A stretch of 43,395 nucleotides of DNA from Candidatus Butyricicoccus stercorigallinarum (GTDB lineage: Bacteria > Bacillota > Clostridia > Oscillospirales > Butyricicoccaceae), in the NCBI GenBank assembly GCA_019112985.1, contig DXIG01000060.1:1-43395 (forward strand), given 5' to 3'. Both the position numbers and the translations under genes were made by a program. The notes beneath the pieces are model-generated. The model was not told the DNA's origin. It searched no databases and was given only the letters and a program-made list of their open reading frames with translations. The first letter of the stretch is position 1. Every line of letters begins with the position of its first letter. Below are positions 26,605 through 34,968 of the stretch, in pieces.

Positions 26605-27488
26605 TTGAGCTTCCACTCCTTGAGATCTCTGACGCTCTCGTACAGCTTGCAGTAGCTCTCGTGGCGCTCGCGCGGGATATCGCCCGCCTCCACCGCCGCC
26701 CGCACGGCGCAGCCTGTCTCCTTGACGTGCGCACAGCCGGTAAAGCGGCATTGGTTGAGATACGGCTCAAACTCGCGGAACGCGTACTGCAAGTCCTCCT
26801 TGAGAATCAGATCCATCTTTTCCGTATCGAACGCCGAAAAGCCCGGCGTGTCCGCAATGTACCCGCCGTCCGGCAGCTCGACCAGCTCCACGTGCCGCGT
26901 GGTGTGGCGGCCGCGCGCGGTCTTGGGGCTGATGGCGCCCGTCTTCATCTGAAAGTCCGGGTCGATGCAGTTGAGCAGGCTGGATTTCCCGACGCCGGAA
27001 TTGCCCGCGAAGGCGGAAACCCTGCCTGCCAGCGCCGCGCGCAGCGCCGCGACGCCTTCACCCGTCTCCGCGCTCACGCGGAAGACGGAAAATCCGGCCT
27101 GCGTGTAGATCTGGTGCAGGCGGTCGCCGGCGTCCAGATCACATTTGTTGATGACCACCAGCGCTTCGATGCCCTTGTGCGCGGCGATGGCCGTCACCTT
27201 GTCGATCAGCAGCGTCTCGGTCTTCGGCGGCGCCGCACAGCACACCACGACGATCTGGTCGACGTTGGCGACCGCCGGGCGCATCAGCTGATTGCGGCGC
27301 GGCTCGATGGACATCATGTAACCGGTGCCGTCGTCCTGCAATTCCACGGTCACGCGGTCGCCGATCACCGGCTTGCCCTCCGCCTTGCGGAAGCGTCCGC
27401 GCGCCTTGCATTCCACCACACCGGACGGTGTGCGGACATAGTAGAATCCGCCGATTCCCTTGAGAATCCGGCCTGTTTCCGTCTTCAT
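26601..27488 (-). CDS. rsgA: ribosome small subunit-dependent GTPase RsgA
   Basis: RsgA is a circularly permuted GTPase that checks late 30S assembly. It has an OB-fold N-terminus (about 1-65). The GTPase motifs come in permuted order: NKCDL (G4), then the P-loop GNSGVGKSSLLN, the TTRHVELVEL region and DTPGFS (G3). A C-terminal zinc finger carries the CRFTGCAHVKETGCAVRAA cysteines and His. Length (295) is typical. Its ATG overlaps the prkC stop (TGATG) with no ribosome binding site of its own, so translation depends on prkC. Confidence 0.96.
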   Translation of the reverse strand: MKTETGRILKGIGGFYYVRTPSGVVECKARGRFRKAEGKPVIGDRVTVELQDDGTGYMMSIEPRRNQLMRPAVANVDQIVVVCCAAPPKTETLLIDKVTAIAAHKGIEALVVINKCDLDAGDRLHQIYTQAGFSVFRVSAETGEGVAALRAALAGRVSAFAGNSGVGKSSLLNCIDPDFQMKTGAISPKTARGRHTTRHVELVELPDGGYIADTPGFSAFDTEKMDLILKEDLQYAFREFEPYLNQCRFTGCAHVKETGCAVRAAVEAGDIPRERHESYCKLYESVRDLKEWKLK

Positions 27489-29563
27489 CAGTCGAAATTA
27501 AAGTCTTCGTCGTGGACAACCGTGCCGTTCACCGTGACCACAATGCGGTGCGTGCCGCTGCTGTACGCCAGGCGGCAGGTCGCAGTCGTGGTGCCCGCGC
27601 GCACCGTGTGGTTGTACAGCTCGCTGCCGTCGACGCTGATGGCGACCTGGCTGCCCGTATGGTCGGCCGGGAGCGTCACGACAACCGTCGTCCGGCTGAC
27701 GTCGACGTTGATGCCGGAGCCGCTCGAGCCGCCGTTGCCGCCGTCATCGTCCTGCTTCGCCACTGCGATGGTGATGCCGACGCTGGTGCCCTCGGCCACC
27801 TCGGTCTCCGGGGCAACCGTCTGGTCGATGACCGTGCCGGCCGGGCTGTCGCTCTCCTCCTCGGTGACCTCGCCGAGCTGGAGACCCATCGACTCAAGCA
27901 TCGACTTCGCCGCGCTCTGCGTCATGCCCGTCAGATCGGGAACCTTCTTGTTGGTGTTGGCCGAGCCCGTGGAAACGATCACGCGGACCGTCGAACCGGC
28001 CGCGATCTCCTCGCCCGGCTCCGGGTCGGTGTTGATGACATAGCCCGCCTGAATGGTCTCCGAGCTCTGCTCCTCGCGGCTCGCGGTCAGACCCTGCTCG
28101 TTCAGCGCGGCCTCCGCCTCTTCAAATGTCTTGCCGATGACGGACGGAACCCGAACCATCTCGGCGTCCTCGTCGACCTTGATGACCGTCAGCGTGATGG
28201 TCGAGCCTTCCTCAACCTGCTCGCCCTCCTGCGGATCCTGATCGACGATCTCGCCCTCCTCGTACTCGCCGGACGCATCCACGCGCGTCTCGACGTCAAA
28301 GCGGAACGCCTCGTACTCGCTGTTGTTGCGGACGTCTTCCTCGTAGTTCAGGCCGATGAGGTTGGGCACGCGCACCAGCTCGCCGCCTCCGCCGATCAGG
28401 CCGGAGGCCATATAGGCAATCGCTCCGAGCAGCGCGACGATAATCACGCCGACGACAATCTTTCCTCCGGCGCCGCCCTTCTTCTTCGTCTGCGTTCTGG
28501 CGCGCCGCACCTCGTGCACCGGTTCCTCCTGCTCGTATTCGTCGTCCACGTCGTTGACCGGCTGATAGACATGGCTCTGCGGCGCCGGCTGCGGGCGCGG
28601 GACGTACTGCGTCTCCTGTCCGCCGTCCACCGGGCGGAGCAGCTGGGTCGCGTCCGCGTCGCTGTAGCGGATGGCGCGCGTCTCATCCAGATCGCTGTTG
28701 TGGCTGGAGTAGTGCAGCACCAGATTCGGATTGGTGCGCAGGCGCTCCATATCGCGGTACATATCCAGTGCGGAGCTGTAGCGCTGGCTGGCGTTGGCGC
28801 ACATGGCGTGCATGACAATTTCGTCCATCGCCTGCGGGATATCCGACACGATGGAGCTGGGAACCGGCGGGACGGTGTTCAGATGCTGCATGACGACGGC
28901 CACCGCCGTGTCGCCGCGGAACGGCAGCGTTCCGGTCAGCATCTCATACATGACCACGCCGAGCGAATACAGGTCGGTGCGGAAATCCGCCGTGATGCCC
29001 TTCGCCTGCTCCGGCGAGATATAGTGCACCGAGCCGATCGCCTCGGATGACACCTTGCGCGTCTCCTGGCTGTTGGCGAAGCTGGCGATGCCAAAGTCCA
29101 TCACCTTGGCCGTGCCGTCGCGCAGCAGCATGATGTTCTGCGGCTTGATGTCCTGATGGATGATGCCGCGGCTGTGCGCGTGGTCGAGCGCGCGCGCCAC
29201 CTGCTGGGCGAAGAACAGCGTCTCCTGCCAGGTCAGATGGTGCTTTTTGCGCAGGTAGTCCTTGAGCGTCACGCCCTCGCACAGCTCCATGACGATGTAT
29301 TCCGGCTCGTCGCTGCTGTCCTGGCATACGTCGTAAATGGCTACGATATTGTTCTGCGACAGCTTGGCGACCGCCTGCGCCTCATTGTAGAACCGCTTGC
29401 GGAATTCCTCGTCCGACGCATACTCCTCCTTGAGGACTTTGATGGCAACATATCGATTGAGAACCGTGCAGTAGGCCTTGTAGACGATCGCCATACCGCC
29501 CGTTCCGATTACCTCGCGGACCTCATACCGTCCGCCAAGCGTCTGTCCAACGTAATTTTCCAT
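27488..29563 (-). CDS. prkC: PASTA-domain Ser/Thr protein kinase PrkC
   Basis: A membrane kinase that senses peptidoglycan fragments and phosphorylates cell-wall, division and translation proteins. The kinase domain (about 10-270) has the Gly loop IGTGGMAIVYK, Lys42, catalytic loop HQDIKPQN (135-142), DFG (155-157) and a Ser/Thr-rich activation loop. An acidic linker leads to one membrane helix (about 367-389), then three extracellular PASTA repeats (about 395-610) and a Ser/Gly linker with a beta-rich terminal domain (about 620-691). The catalytic loop has HQD in place of the usual HRD. It lies next to its phosphatase. Confidence 0.95.
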   Translation of the reverse strand: MENYVGQTLGGRYEVREVIGTGGMAIVYKAYCTVLNRYVAIKVLKEEYASDEEFRKRFYNEAQAVAKLSQNNIVAIYDVCQDSSDEPEYIVMELCEGVTLKDYLRKKHHLTWQETLFFAQQVARALDHAHSRGIIHQDIKPQNIMLLRDGTAKVMDFGIASFANSQETRKVSSEAIGSVHYISPEQAKGITADFRTDLYSLGVVMYEMLTGTLPFRGDTAVAVVMQHLNTVPPVPSSIVSDIPQAMDEIVMHAMCANASQRYSSALDMYRDMERLRTNPNLVLHYSSHNSDLDETRAIRYSDADATQLLRPVDGGQETQYVPRPQPAPQSHVYQPVNDVDDEYEQEEPVHEVRRARTQTKKKGGAGGKIVVGVIIVALLGAIAYMASGLIGGGGELVRVPNLIGLNYEEDVRNNSEYEAFRFDVETRVDASGEYEEGEIVDQDPQEGEQVEEGSTITLTVIKVDEDAEMVRVPSVIGKTFEEAEAALNEQGLTASREEQSSETIQAGYVINTDPEPGEEIAAGSTVRVIVSTGSANTNKKVPDLTGMTQSAAKSMLESMGLQLGEVTEEESDSPAGTVIDQTVAPETEVAEGTSVGITIAVAKQDDDGGNGGSSGSGINVDVSRTTVVVTLPADHTGSQVAISVDGSELYNHTVRAGTTTATCRLAYSSGTHRIVVTVNGTVVHDEDFNFD

Positions 29564-29574
29564 TCGTTTTTCTC

Positions 29575-30306
29575 CTACTTGGTATATAAAACAACCGTGA
29601 TATTGTCACTTCCGCCGGCGCTGCACGCGAGCTGAATCAGCCGGCCGCACGCCTCCTCCTGCGAGGCGGACTGCGCGACAGCGGCCGCGATTTCCAGATC
29701 GGTCACTAGCCCGCACAGCCCATCGGAGCACAGCAGCAGCGTCTGGCCGTCATGCAGCGTGATTTCGTAGTAATCCGCCTCCACTTCGCCGTCCACGCCG
29801 ACCGCGCGCGTGATGAGATTGCGTCCCGGATAATGCTTCGCCTCTTCGCTGGTCAGCCGTCCGGCGCGCACCATCTCCGCCACCAGCGAGTGGTCCTCCG
29901 TCATCTGCGCGATTTTCTCCCCGTCGATGACGTAGGCGCGCGAGTCGCCGACGTTGGCCAGCACGACGCGGTCGCCGGTGCAGATGCAGCCCACGAGCGT
30001 CGTGCCCATGCCGTTGTAGGCGGGCGCGGACTGGGACAGCTCGTAAACCTCGGCATTCGCCGCCGTGACGGCCTGCTGCGCCAGCTGGAACAGCGCTTCG
30101 GTGTCCGTCTGCTCCGGGTCGGCCGCGCGAACCTGCTCCATGAACCGCTCCGCCGCGCGCTCGCTTGCGATATTGCCGGCGCGCGCGCCGCCCATGCCGT
30201 CGCACAGAACCAGGAAGCCCAGTCCGTTGTCCGCGATGTCGATGCGGAAGGTGTCCTGATTGCTCGAGCGAACCAGGCCTGTATCGGTTTTGCCAAATGC
30301 GTTCAT
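29575..30306 (-). CDS. prpC: PP2C-family protein phosphatase (PrpC/Stp)
   Basis: A manganese-dependent Ser/Thr phosphatase that reverses PrkC phosphorylation. The 243-residue protein shows RSSNQDTFRID, VLCDGMGGARAGNIAS, NVGDSRAYVIDG, TEDHSLVAEMVRAG and a final GGSDNITVVLYTK. These give the Asp metal ligands of PP2C enzymes. The start is the ATG at 30306 after GGGAAAGAG. The gene ends 11 bases before prkC and starts four bases after rlmN, so kinase and phosphatase are co-expressed. Confidence 0.95.
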   Translation of the reverse strand: MNAFGKTDTGLVRSSNQDTFRIDIADNGLGFLVLCDGMGGARAGNIASERAAERFMEQVRAADPEQTDTEALFQLAQQAVTAANAEVYELSQSAPAYNGMGTTLVGCICTGDRVVLANVGDSRAYVIDGEKIAQMTEDHSLVAEMVRAGRLTSEEAKHYPGRNLITRAVGVDGEVEADYYEITLHDGQTLLLCSDGLCGLVTDLEIAAAVAQSASQEEACGRLIQLACSAGGSDNITVVLYTK

Positions 30307-30310
30307 TCTA

Positions 30311-31357
30311 TCACTCTTTCCCGAACGTTTCACCGATATGCCTGCGGCGCAGCTGCCCGCAGGATGCGTCAATATCCGGCCCCAGGGTGCGCCGGACCGT
30401 CGCCGTGACTCCGTTCTTTTCCAAAATATTTTGAAAAGCCGCGACATGCTCCTTCGTCGAAGTGCGCAGTCCGCTCTCCGTGACATGATTCAGGGGGATC
30501 AGATTGACGTGCGCCGGACGGCCGCGCAGCAGCGCCGCGAGTTTGCGCGCCTGCCAGGGGCGGTCGCTCACGCCGTCGATCATGGTATATTCATACGAGA
30601 TGCGGCGTCCGGTCATGTCAAAATAACGCCGGCAGGAGGCGAGCAGCCGCTCGACCGGATAGCTCCGGTTGACCGGCATGATTTCGCTCCGGCTCTCGTT
30701 GTCCGGCGCATGCAGGGAAATAGAAAGGGTTATTTGCAGCTTTTCCTCCGCCAGCCGGTCAATCTGATCGGCCAGACCGGAGGTCGAGAGCGAGATGTGC
30801 CGCTGCCCGATGTGCAGCCCTTCCTCCGCGCCGACCAGCCGGATGAAGCGCAGCACATTGTCGTAGTTGTCCAGCGGCTCGCCCGTGCCCATCAGCACGA
30901 CGTTGGAGATGCGCTCCCCCGTGTCCCGCTGCATAAACAGGATCTGGTCGAGAATCTCTCCCGCAGAGAGACTGCGCACCAGCCCGCCGATGCCGGAGGC
31001 GCAGAAGCGGCAGCCCATGCGGCAGCCGACCTGCGAGGAGACGCACGCAGTGTTGCCGTGGTGATAGCGCATGAACACGCTCTCGATGCAGTTGCCGTCG
31101 TGCAGCTCCCACAGATACTTGACCGTGCCGTCCACCTGCGAGACCTGCCGGCGCACAATCTGCGGGGCGGTGAGCAGATAGCGTTCCTCCAGCCTGGCGC
31201 GCAGCGGCTTGGAGACGTTGGTCATCTCGTCGAACGAGCGCACGCCCTGATGCAGCCACTGGAAAATCTGCGCCGCGCGAAACGGCTTTTCGCCCATTTC
31301 GGCCAGCTCTGCCTTCAGCTCCGGCAGCGTTCTGCATTTAATCTCAGGTTTTATCAT
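30311..31357 (-). CDS. rlmN: 23S rRNA (adenine-C2) methyltransferase RlmN
   Basis: A radical SAM enzyme methylating A2503 of 23S rRNA and A37 of some tRNAs. The 348-residue protein has the CxxxCxxC cluster motif in GCRMGCRFCASG, VLMGTGEPLDNYDNV and ISLSTSGL. The C-terminal active-site Cys lies in DASCGQLR. The start at 31357 lies within the end of rsmB (14-base overlap) after GGAG. Longer readings upstream are in rsmB sequence. The combination with rsmB makes this a two-enzyme rRNA methylation block. Confidence 0.96.
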   Translation of the reverse strand: MIKPEIKCRTLPELKAELAEMGEKPFRAAQIFQWLHQGVRSFDEMTNVSKPLRARLEERYLLTAPQIVRRQVSQVDGTVKYLWELHDGNCIESVFMRYHHGNTACVSSQVGCRMGCRFCASGIGGLVRSLSAGEILDQILFMQRDTGERISNVVLMGTGEPLDNYDNVLRFIRLVGAEEGLHIGQRHISLSTSGLADQIDRLAEEKLQITLSISLHAPDNESRSEIMPVNRSYPVERLLASCRRYFDMTGRRISYEYTMIDGVSDRPWQARKLAALLRGRPAHVNLIPLNHVTESGLRTSTKEHVAAFQNILEKNGVTATVRRTLGPDIDASCGQLRRRHIGETFGKE

Positions 31358-32750
31358 AAACATTCTCCGATGCGGGTGCGCCCGTCTTTCCGCCGCGCAC
31401 GGGATCATCTTCATAGTAAGGCATTTTGCGGAATTTTGCAACAAAAAATCCATCCGTATCGTGTATGTGCGGCAGCAGGGTGATGTGCCCTTCCACGTTT
31501 TCCTCACAAACCGGCAGGGAAAACGCCGCTTTTTCAAATTCCGGATGCGTTTTTAAGAACCAATCCACAATTTCTTCGTTTTCCCTGCGCAGCAGCGTAC
31601 ACGTCGAATAGACCAGAATGCCGCCCGGGCGGACGTACCGGCACGCATTGTCCAATATGGCGCGCTGAATCTGCGGCAGGCCGCGCAGCTCCCGCTCGTC
31701 CTTGTAGCGGATCTCCGGCTTTTTGCGGATGATGCCCATGCCGGAGCACGGCACATCGCACAGCACGCGGTCAAACCGCGCCTCCCATTCCGGGCGGAAC
31801 GCCGAGGCGTCCTGTAGCTGCGCATCGATATTGGTCAGGCCGAGCCGCCGCGCGCCCGCGCGGATGCTGTCCAGCTTGTGGCCGTACACGTCGCACGCGA
31901 TCACCGCGCCCGTGCCGCGCATGCGCTCGGCGGCGAAAAAGCTCTTGCCCCCCGGCGCGGCGCAGCAGTCGAGCACCGCGTCGCCCGGCTGCGGGTCGAG
32001 CGCGTAGACGCTCATCTGGCTCGCCCCGTCCTGCACGGTGACGCGCCCCTCCGCAAAGGCGGGCAGCGCCTCCAGATCGCCCGTGCCCGAGGCGGTCAGG
32101 CAGTTGGGGATGCGGGCGTGCCGCTGCACGCGGACGCCCTGCCGCGCCAGCTCGTCCTGCACCGCCTGCACGTCCGCGCGCAGCGTATTGACGCGCAGCA
32201 CGGTGGGCGCAGGCTGGTTGTCCGCTTCGAGCAGCAGGCGGGTCTGCCGCAGGCCGAACTGCTCCAGATAGCACGCGGTCAGCCACTGCGGATGGCTGTA
32301 GCGCAGCGCATAGTATTCTTCCTTCGTCGCGCAGTCCGGCTGCGGCAGATCGTCGATGCGGCGCGCCAGCGCGCGCAGCACGCCGTTGACATACCCCGTC
32401 GTGCGCCGGTCCGCGCGGCACAGCGACCGCGCCAGCGCGACGCTCTCGTTGACCGCCGCCGCGTTGGGAATGCGGTCGAGCCAGACCATCTGGTACACCG
32501 CCAGCCGCAGGATATCCAAAATGCGCGGCTGCACCTTTTTGAGCCGAATGCTGGAAAACTGCGCGAGATAAAAGTCGCACATCGCGCGGTTTTGCAGCAC
32601 GCCGCCCGTCAGCGCCGTCGCCAGCGCCACATCGCGGGCGGAAAGGCCGGCGGCATACCGGCGCAGCGCAGGCGCGCTCCAGGCGCCCTCCTCGCGGACA
32701 GCGAACAGCGCGTGCGCCGCCGCTTCCCGCGCCGAACGGACCTCAGTCAC
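31344..32750 (-). CDS. rsmB: 16S rRNA (cytosine-C5) methyltransferase RsmB
   Basis: RsmB methylates C967 of 16S rRNA. The 468-residue protein has an N-terminal NusB-like helical domain (about 1-130) and a Rossmann methyltransferase. SAM binds at LDCCAAPGGKSFFAAE, and the two catalytic cysteines are in CDVPCSGMGIIRKKPEIR and YSTCTLLRRENEE. The C-terminus ends normally. The start is a GTG at 32750 after GGAGGAGG, overlapping the end of the peptidase gene by eight bases. Confidence 0.96.
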   Translation of the reverse strand: MTEVRSAREAAAHALFAVREEGAWSAPALRRYAAGLSARDVALATALTGGVLQNRAMCDFYLAQFSSIRLKKVQPRILDILRLAVYQMVWLDRIPNAAAVNESVALARSLCRADRRTTGYVNGVLRALARRIDDLPQPDCATKEEYYALRYSHPQWLTACYLEQFGLRQTRLLLEADNQPAPTVLRVNTLRADVQAVQDELARQGVRVQRHARIPNCLTASGTGDLEALPAFAEGRVTVQDGASQMSVYALDPQPGDAVLDCCAAPGGKSFFAAERMRGTGAVIACDVYGHKLDSIRAGARRLGLTNIDAQLQDASAFRPEWEARFDRVLCDVPCSGMGIIRKKPEIRYKDERELRGLPQIQRAILDNACRYVRPGGILVYSTCTLLRRENEEIVDWFLKTHPEFEKAAFSLPVCEENVEGHITLLPHIHDTDGFFVAKFRKMPYYEDDPVRGGKTGAPASENVYDKT

Positions 32751-33477
32751 GGCGGCGTCCTCCTCCTCTGGAAAGATAGATCAGCACCAGGCGCAGCAGC
32801 TGCACCAGCGAGGTCGCCAGCGCCGCGACATAGGTCATCGCGGCGGCGACCAGCGTCTTGCGCGCCATCGGCAGCTCGTCTTCCGTCAGCAGACCCTCCT
32901 GCCGGAGCGCCTGCAGTGCGCGGCGCGATGCGTTCAGCTCCACCGGCAGCGTCACGGCCTGAAACAGCGTGGCGAGCGCATACAGCGCCACGCCCAGCCC
33001 CATGACCGACGTCGCGCCGAGCATCAGGCCGATGAGCAGCATCGGCCAGGCGAGGCTGGAGCCGAAATTGCACAGCGGGATGATCGCGTTGCGCAGGCGG
33101 ATGGGCGCATAGCCCTTCGCGTACTGCACCGCGTGCCCCGCTTCATGCGCCGCGACGCCGACCGCCGCCACCGAGCTGACACCGTAGACCTGACTGGACA
33201 GACTGATGACGTTGGTGCGCGGGTTGAAATTGTCCGTCAGATTGCCGGTGATGCGCGCAATCTGCACGCCTGACACGCCGTTGGCGCGCAAAACCGCCTG
33301 CGCCGCCTGTGCGCCGGTCAGGCCGCGCCTCGTCATGACGCGCGAATATTTTTTGAAATTGGACGATACCGAAATCTGTGCCCACGAGGCAAAGAGGAAG
33401 CAGGCCACCATCAGGATCACCCACAGGGTATACCAGCCGTCTCCGATCCCGTAGACAGAGCCATAATTGTAGTACAT
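32743..33477 (-). CDS. yugP: membrane zinc metallopeptidase, YugP family
   Basis: A 244-residue integral membrane protein with the zinc-binding HEAGH motif near residues 111-115 (VAAHEAGHAVQYAKGY). It has an N-terminal helix (WVILMVACFLFASWAQI) and two or three further helices downstream, which matches the Zn_peptidase_2 (YugP) family. Its substrate is not known; relatives are linked to membrane protein or envelope quality control. Glu and His of the motif are intact. The ATG follows GAGGAGG. The gene overlaps the start of rsmB. Confidence 0.9.
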   Translation of the reverse strand: MYYNYGSVYGIGDGWYTLWVILMVACFLFASWAQISVSSNFKKYSRVMTRRGLTGAQAAQAVLRANGVSGVQIARITGNLTDNFNPRTNVISLSSQVYGVSSVAAVGVAAHEAGHAVQYAKGYAPIRLRNAIIPLCNFGSSLAWPMLLIGLMLGATSVMGLGVALYALATLFQAVTLPVELNASRRALQALRQEGLLTEDELPMARKTLVAAAMTYVAALATSLVQLLRLVLIYLSRGGGRRRD

Positions 33478-33501
33478 CGAATCCCTCCTCTGTGCGCGGG
33501 A

Positions 33502-34437
33502 TCAGTCGCCGAGGACTGTCCCCGGCTGCATGGCATGGCCGCGCAGATAGTCGCCCGCAGGCATCCGCTTTTTGCCGACCATTTGAACCTCTAAAATCTG
33601 AAGAACGCCGCCGTCGCCGCAGGCGACAAACAGCCCCGTTTTGGGATCCGCCTCGACGACGGTGCCCGGCGCGGCGTCCGCCGTGCGCCCCGTCATGCGC
33701 GACTGGAACAGCTTGAGCCGTCCGCCCGCGCGCGTGGTCAGCGCGACCGGCCACGGGTCCAGCCCGCGGATCAGGTTGTGCACCTGCTGCGCCGGCTTGC
33801 TCCAGTCGACCACCGACATGCGCTTGTCGAGCACCGAGACATAGGTGGACGCGCTGTCGTCCTGCGGCGTGCGCGCGATGCCCTCCGGCAGGCGCGCCAG
33901 CGTCTCGGAGATCAGGTCGGCGCCCATCGCCGCCAGGCGGTCGAACAGCTCGCCCGCCGTCTCGTTCTCGCCGACTTCGGTCTCGCGCATGAGCAGAATA
34001 TCGCCGGTGTCCAGCCCACGGTCCATATACATGGTGGTCACGCCCGCCGTCTTCTCGCCGTTGAGCACCATCCACTGCACGGGCGCGGCGCCGCGATATT
34101 TGGGCAACAGCGAGCCGTGCACGTTGATGCAGCCATAGCGCGGCAGATCGAGTACATAGCCGGGCAGCAGCTTGCCGTAGGCGACCACGACGATGACCTC
34201 CGGGTCGAGCTGCCGCAGCAGCGCGAGCTGGCTCTCGCCGCGGAACGTCTCCGGCTGATACACCGGGATGCCGTGCTGCACGGCGAGCTGCTTGACCGGC
34301 GGCGGCGTCAGCGTCATTTTGCGCCCCTGCGGCTTGTCCGGCTGGGTGAACACGGCGGCGATGTCATGGCCGTCCGCGATCAGCCGCTCGAGCGACGCGA
34401 CCGCGAAGTCGGGCGTGCCCATATAGACAATTCTCAT
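33502..34437 (-). CDS. fmt: methionyl-tRNA formyltransferase
   Basis: Fmt formylates Met-tRNA(fMet) using 10-formyltetrahydrofolate. The 311-residue protein has RIVYMGTPDFAVASLERL and the active site NVHGSLLPKYRGAAPVQW, with the catalytic Asn-His, and MDRGLDTGDIL with the Asp. A C-terminal OB-like tRNA-binding domain follows (about 205-311). The ATG overlaps the def stop (ATGA), the standard def-fmt coupling of bacteria. Confidence 0.97.
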   Translation of the reverse strand: MRIVYMGTPDFAVASLERLIADGHDIAAVFTQPDKPQGRKMTLTPPPVKQLAVQHGIPVYQPETFRGESQLALLRQLDPEVIVVVAYGKLLPGYVLDLPRYGCINVHGSLLPKYRGAAPVQWMVLNGEKTAGVTTMYMDRGLDTGDILLMRETEVGENETAGELFDRLAAMGADLISETLARLPEGIARTPQDDSASTYVSVLDKRMSVVDWSKPAQQVHNLIRGLDPWPVALTTRAGGRLKLFQSRMTGRTADAAPGTVVEADPKTGLFVACGDGGVLQILEVQMVGKKRMPAGDYLRGHAMQPGTVLGD

Positions 34438-34919
34438 GCTTCCTCATCCTCTTCGCCGTTCGGGTCGATGAACTGTGTCACCTTTTCGGTGAACACGTGG
34501 CCGTCCAGATGGTCGATCTCGTGCAGGAACGCGCGCGCGGTCAGGCCGTGTCCGGTGACGGTGAACCATTCGCCGTTGCGATCCTGCGCGCGGACGGTGA
34601 CGACGTTCGGCCGGGTGACGATGCCGAATTTGTCCGGGAAGCTCAGGCAGCCCTCCGAACCGGTCTGCGAGCCTTCGGTCGAAACGACCTCCGGGTTGAC
34701 CATCTCGATGATCTTTTCGTCGTTGTTGATGTCCAGCACGACGCAGATGCGGCGCACCAGACCGATCTGCGGGCCGGCGAGACCGACGCCGTTGGCCGCG
34801 AGCATGGTCTGCGCCATGTCCTCCAAAATGCGCGCCAGCCGGCTGTCAAATTTTGTGACCGGGTGACACTTTTTATACAGTACCGGATCGGGATCGGTAA
34901 GAATCTGACGTACAGGCAT
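34434..34919 (-). CDS. def: peptide deformylase
   Basis: Def removes the formyl group from new proteins. The 161-residue metalloenzyme has motif 1 GVGLAGPQIG, motif 2 EGCLSFP (Cys ligand) and motif 3 HEIDHLDG (two His ligands and catalytic Glu). Motif 1 has Gly-Pro where many enzymes have Ala-x. The acidic C-terminal tail (GEEDEEA) is short. The start MPVRQILTDPDPVL at 34919 follows an AAAGGAG site; upstream extensions run into the priA end. Confidence 0.96.
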   Translation of the reverse strand: MPVRQILTDPDPVLYKKCHPVTKFDSRLARILEDMAQTMLAANGVGLAGPQIGLVRRICVVLDINNDEKIIEMVNPEVVSTEGSQTGSEGCLSFPDKFGIVTRPNVVTVRAQDRNGEWFTVTGHGLTARAFLHEIDHLDGHVFTEKVTQFIDPNGEEDEEA

Positions 34920-34968
34920 ATATATTCTCCTTTGTAGTGCAAAATCATGGGGTTGCCGGGCGCGCCGC

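Noticed and set aside
26605..26760. TPP riboswitch upstream of thiN
   Set aside because: thiN overlaps the rsgA stop inside an operon, and no conserved TPP riboswitch elements are seen.
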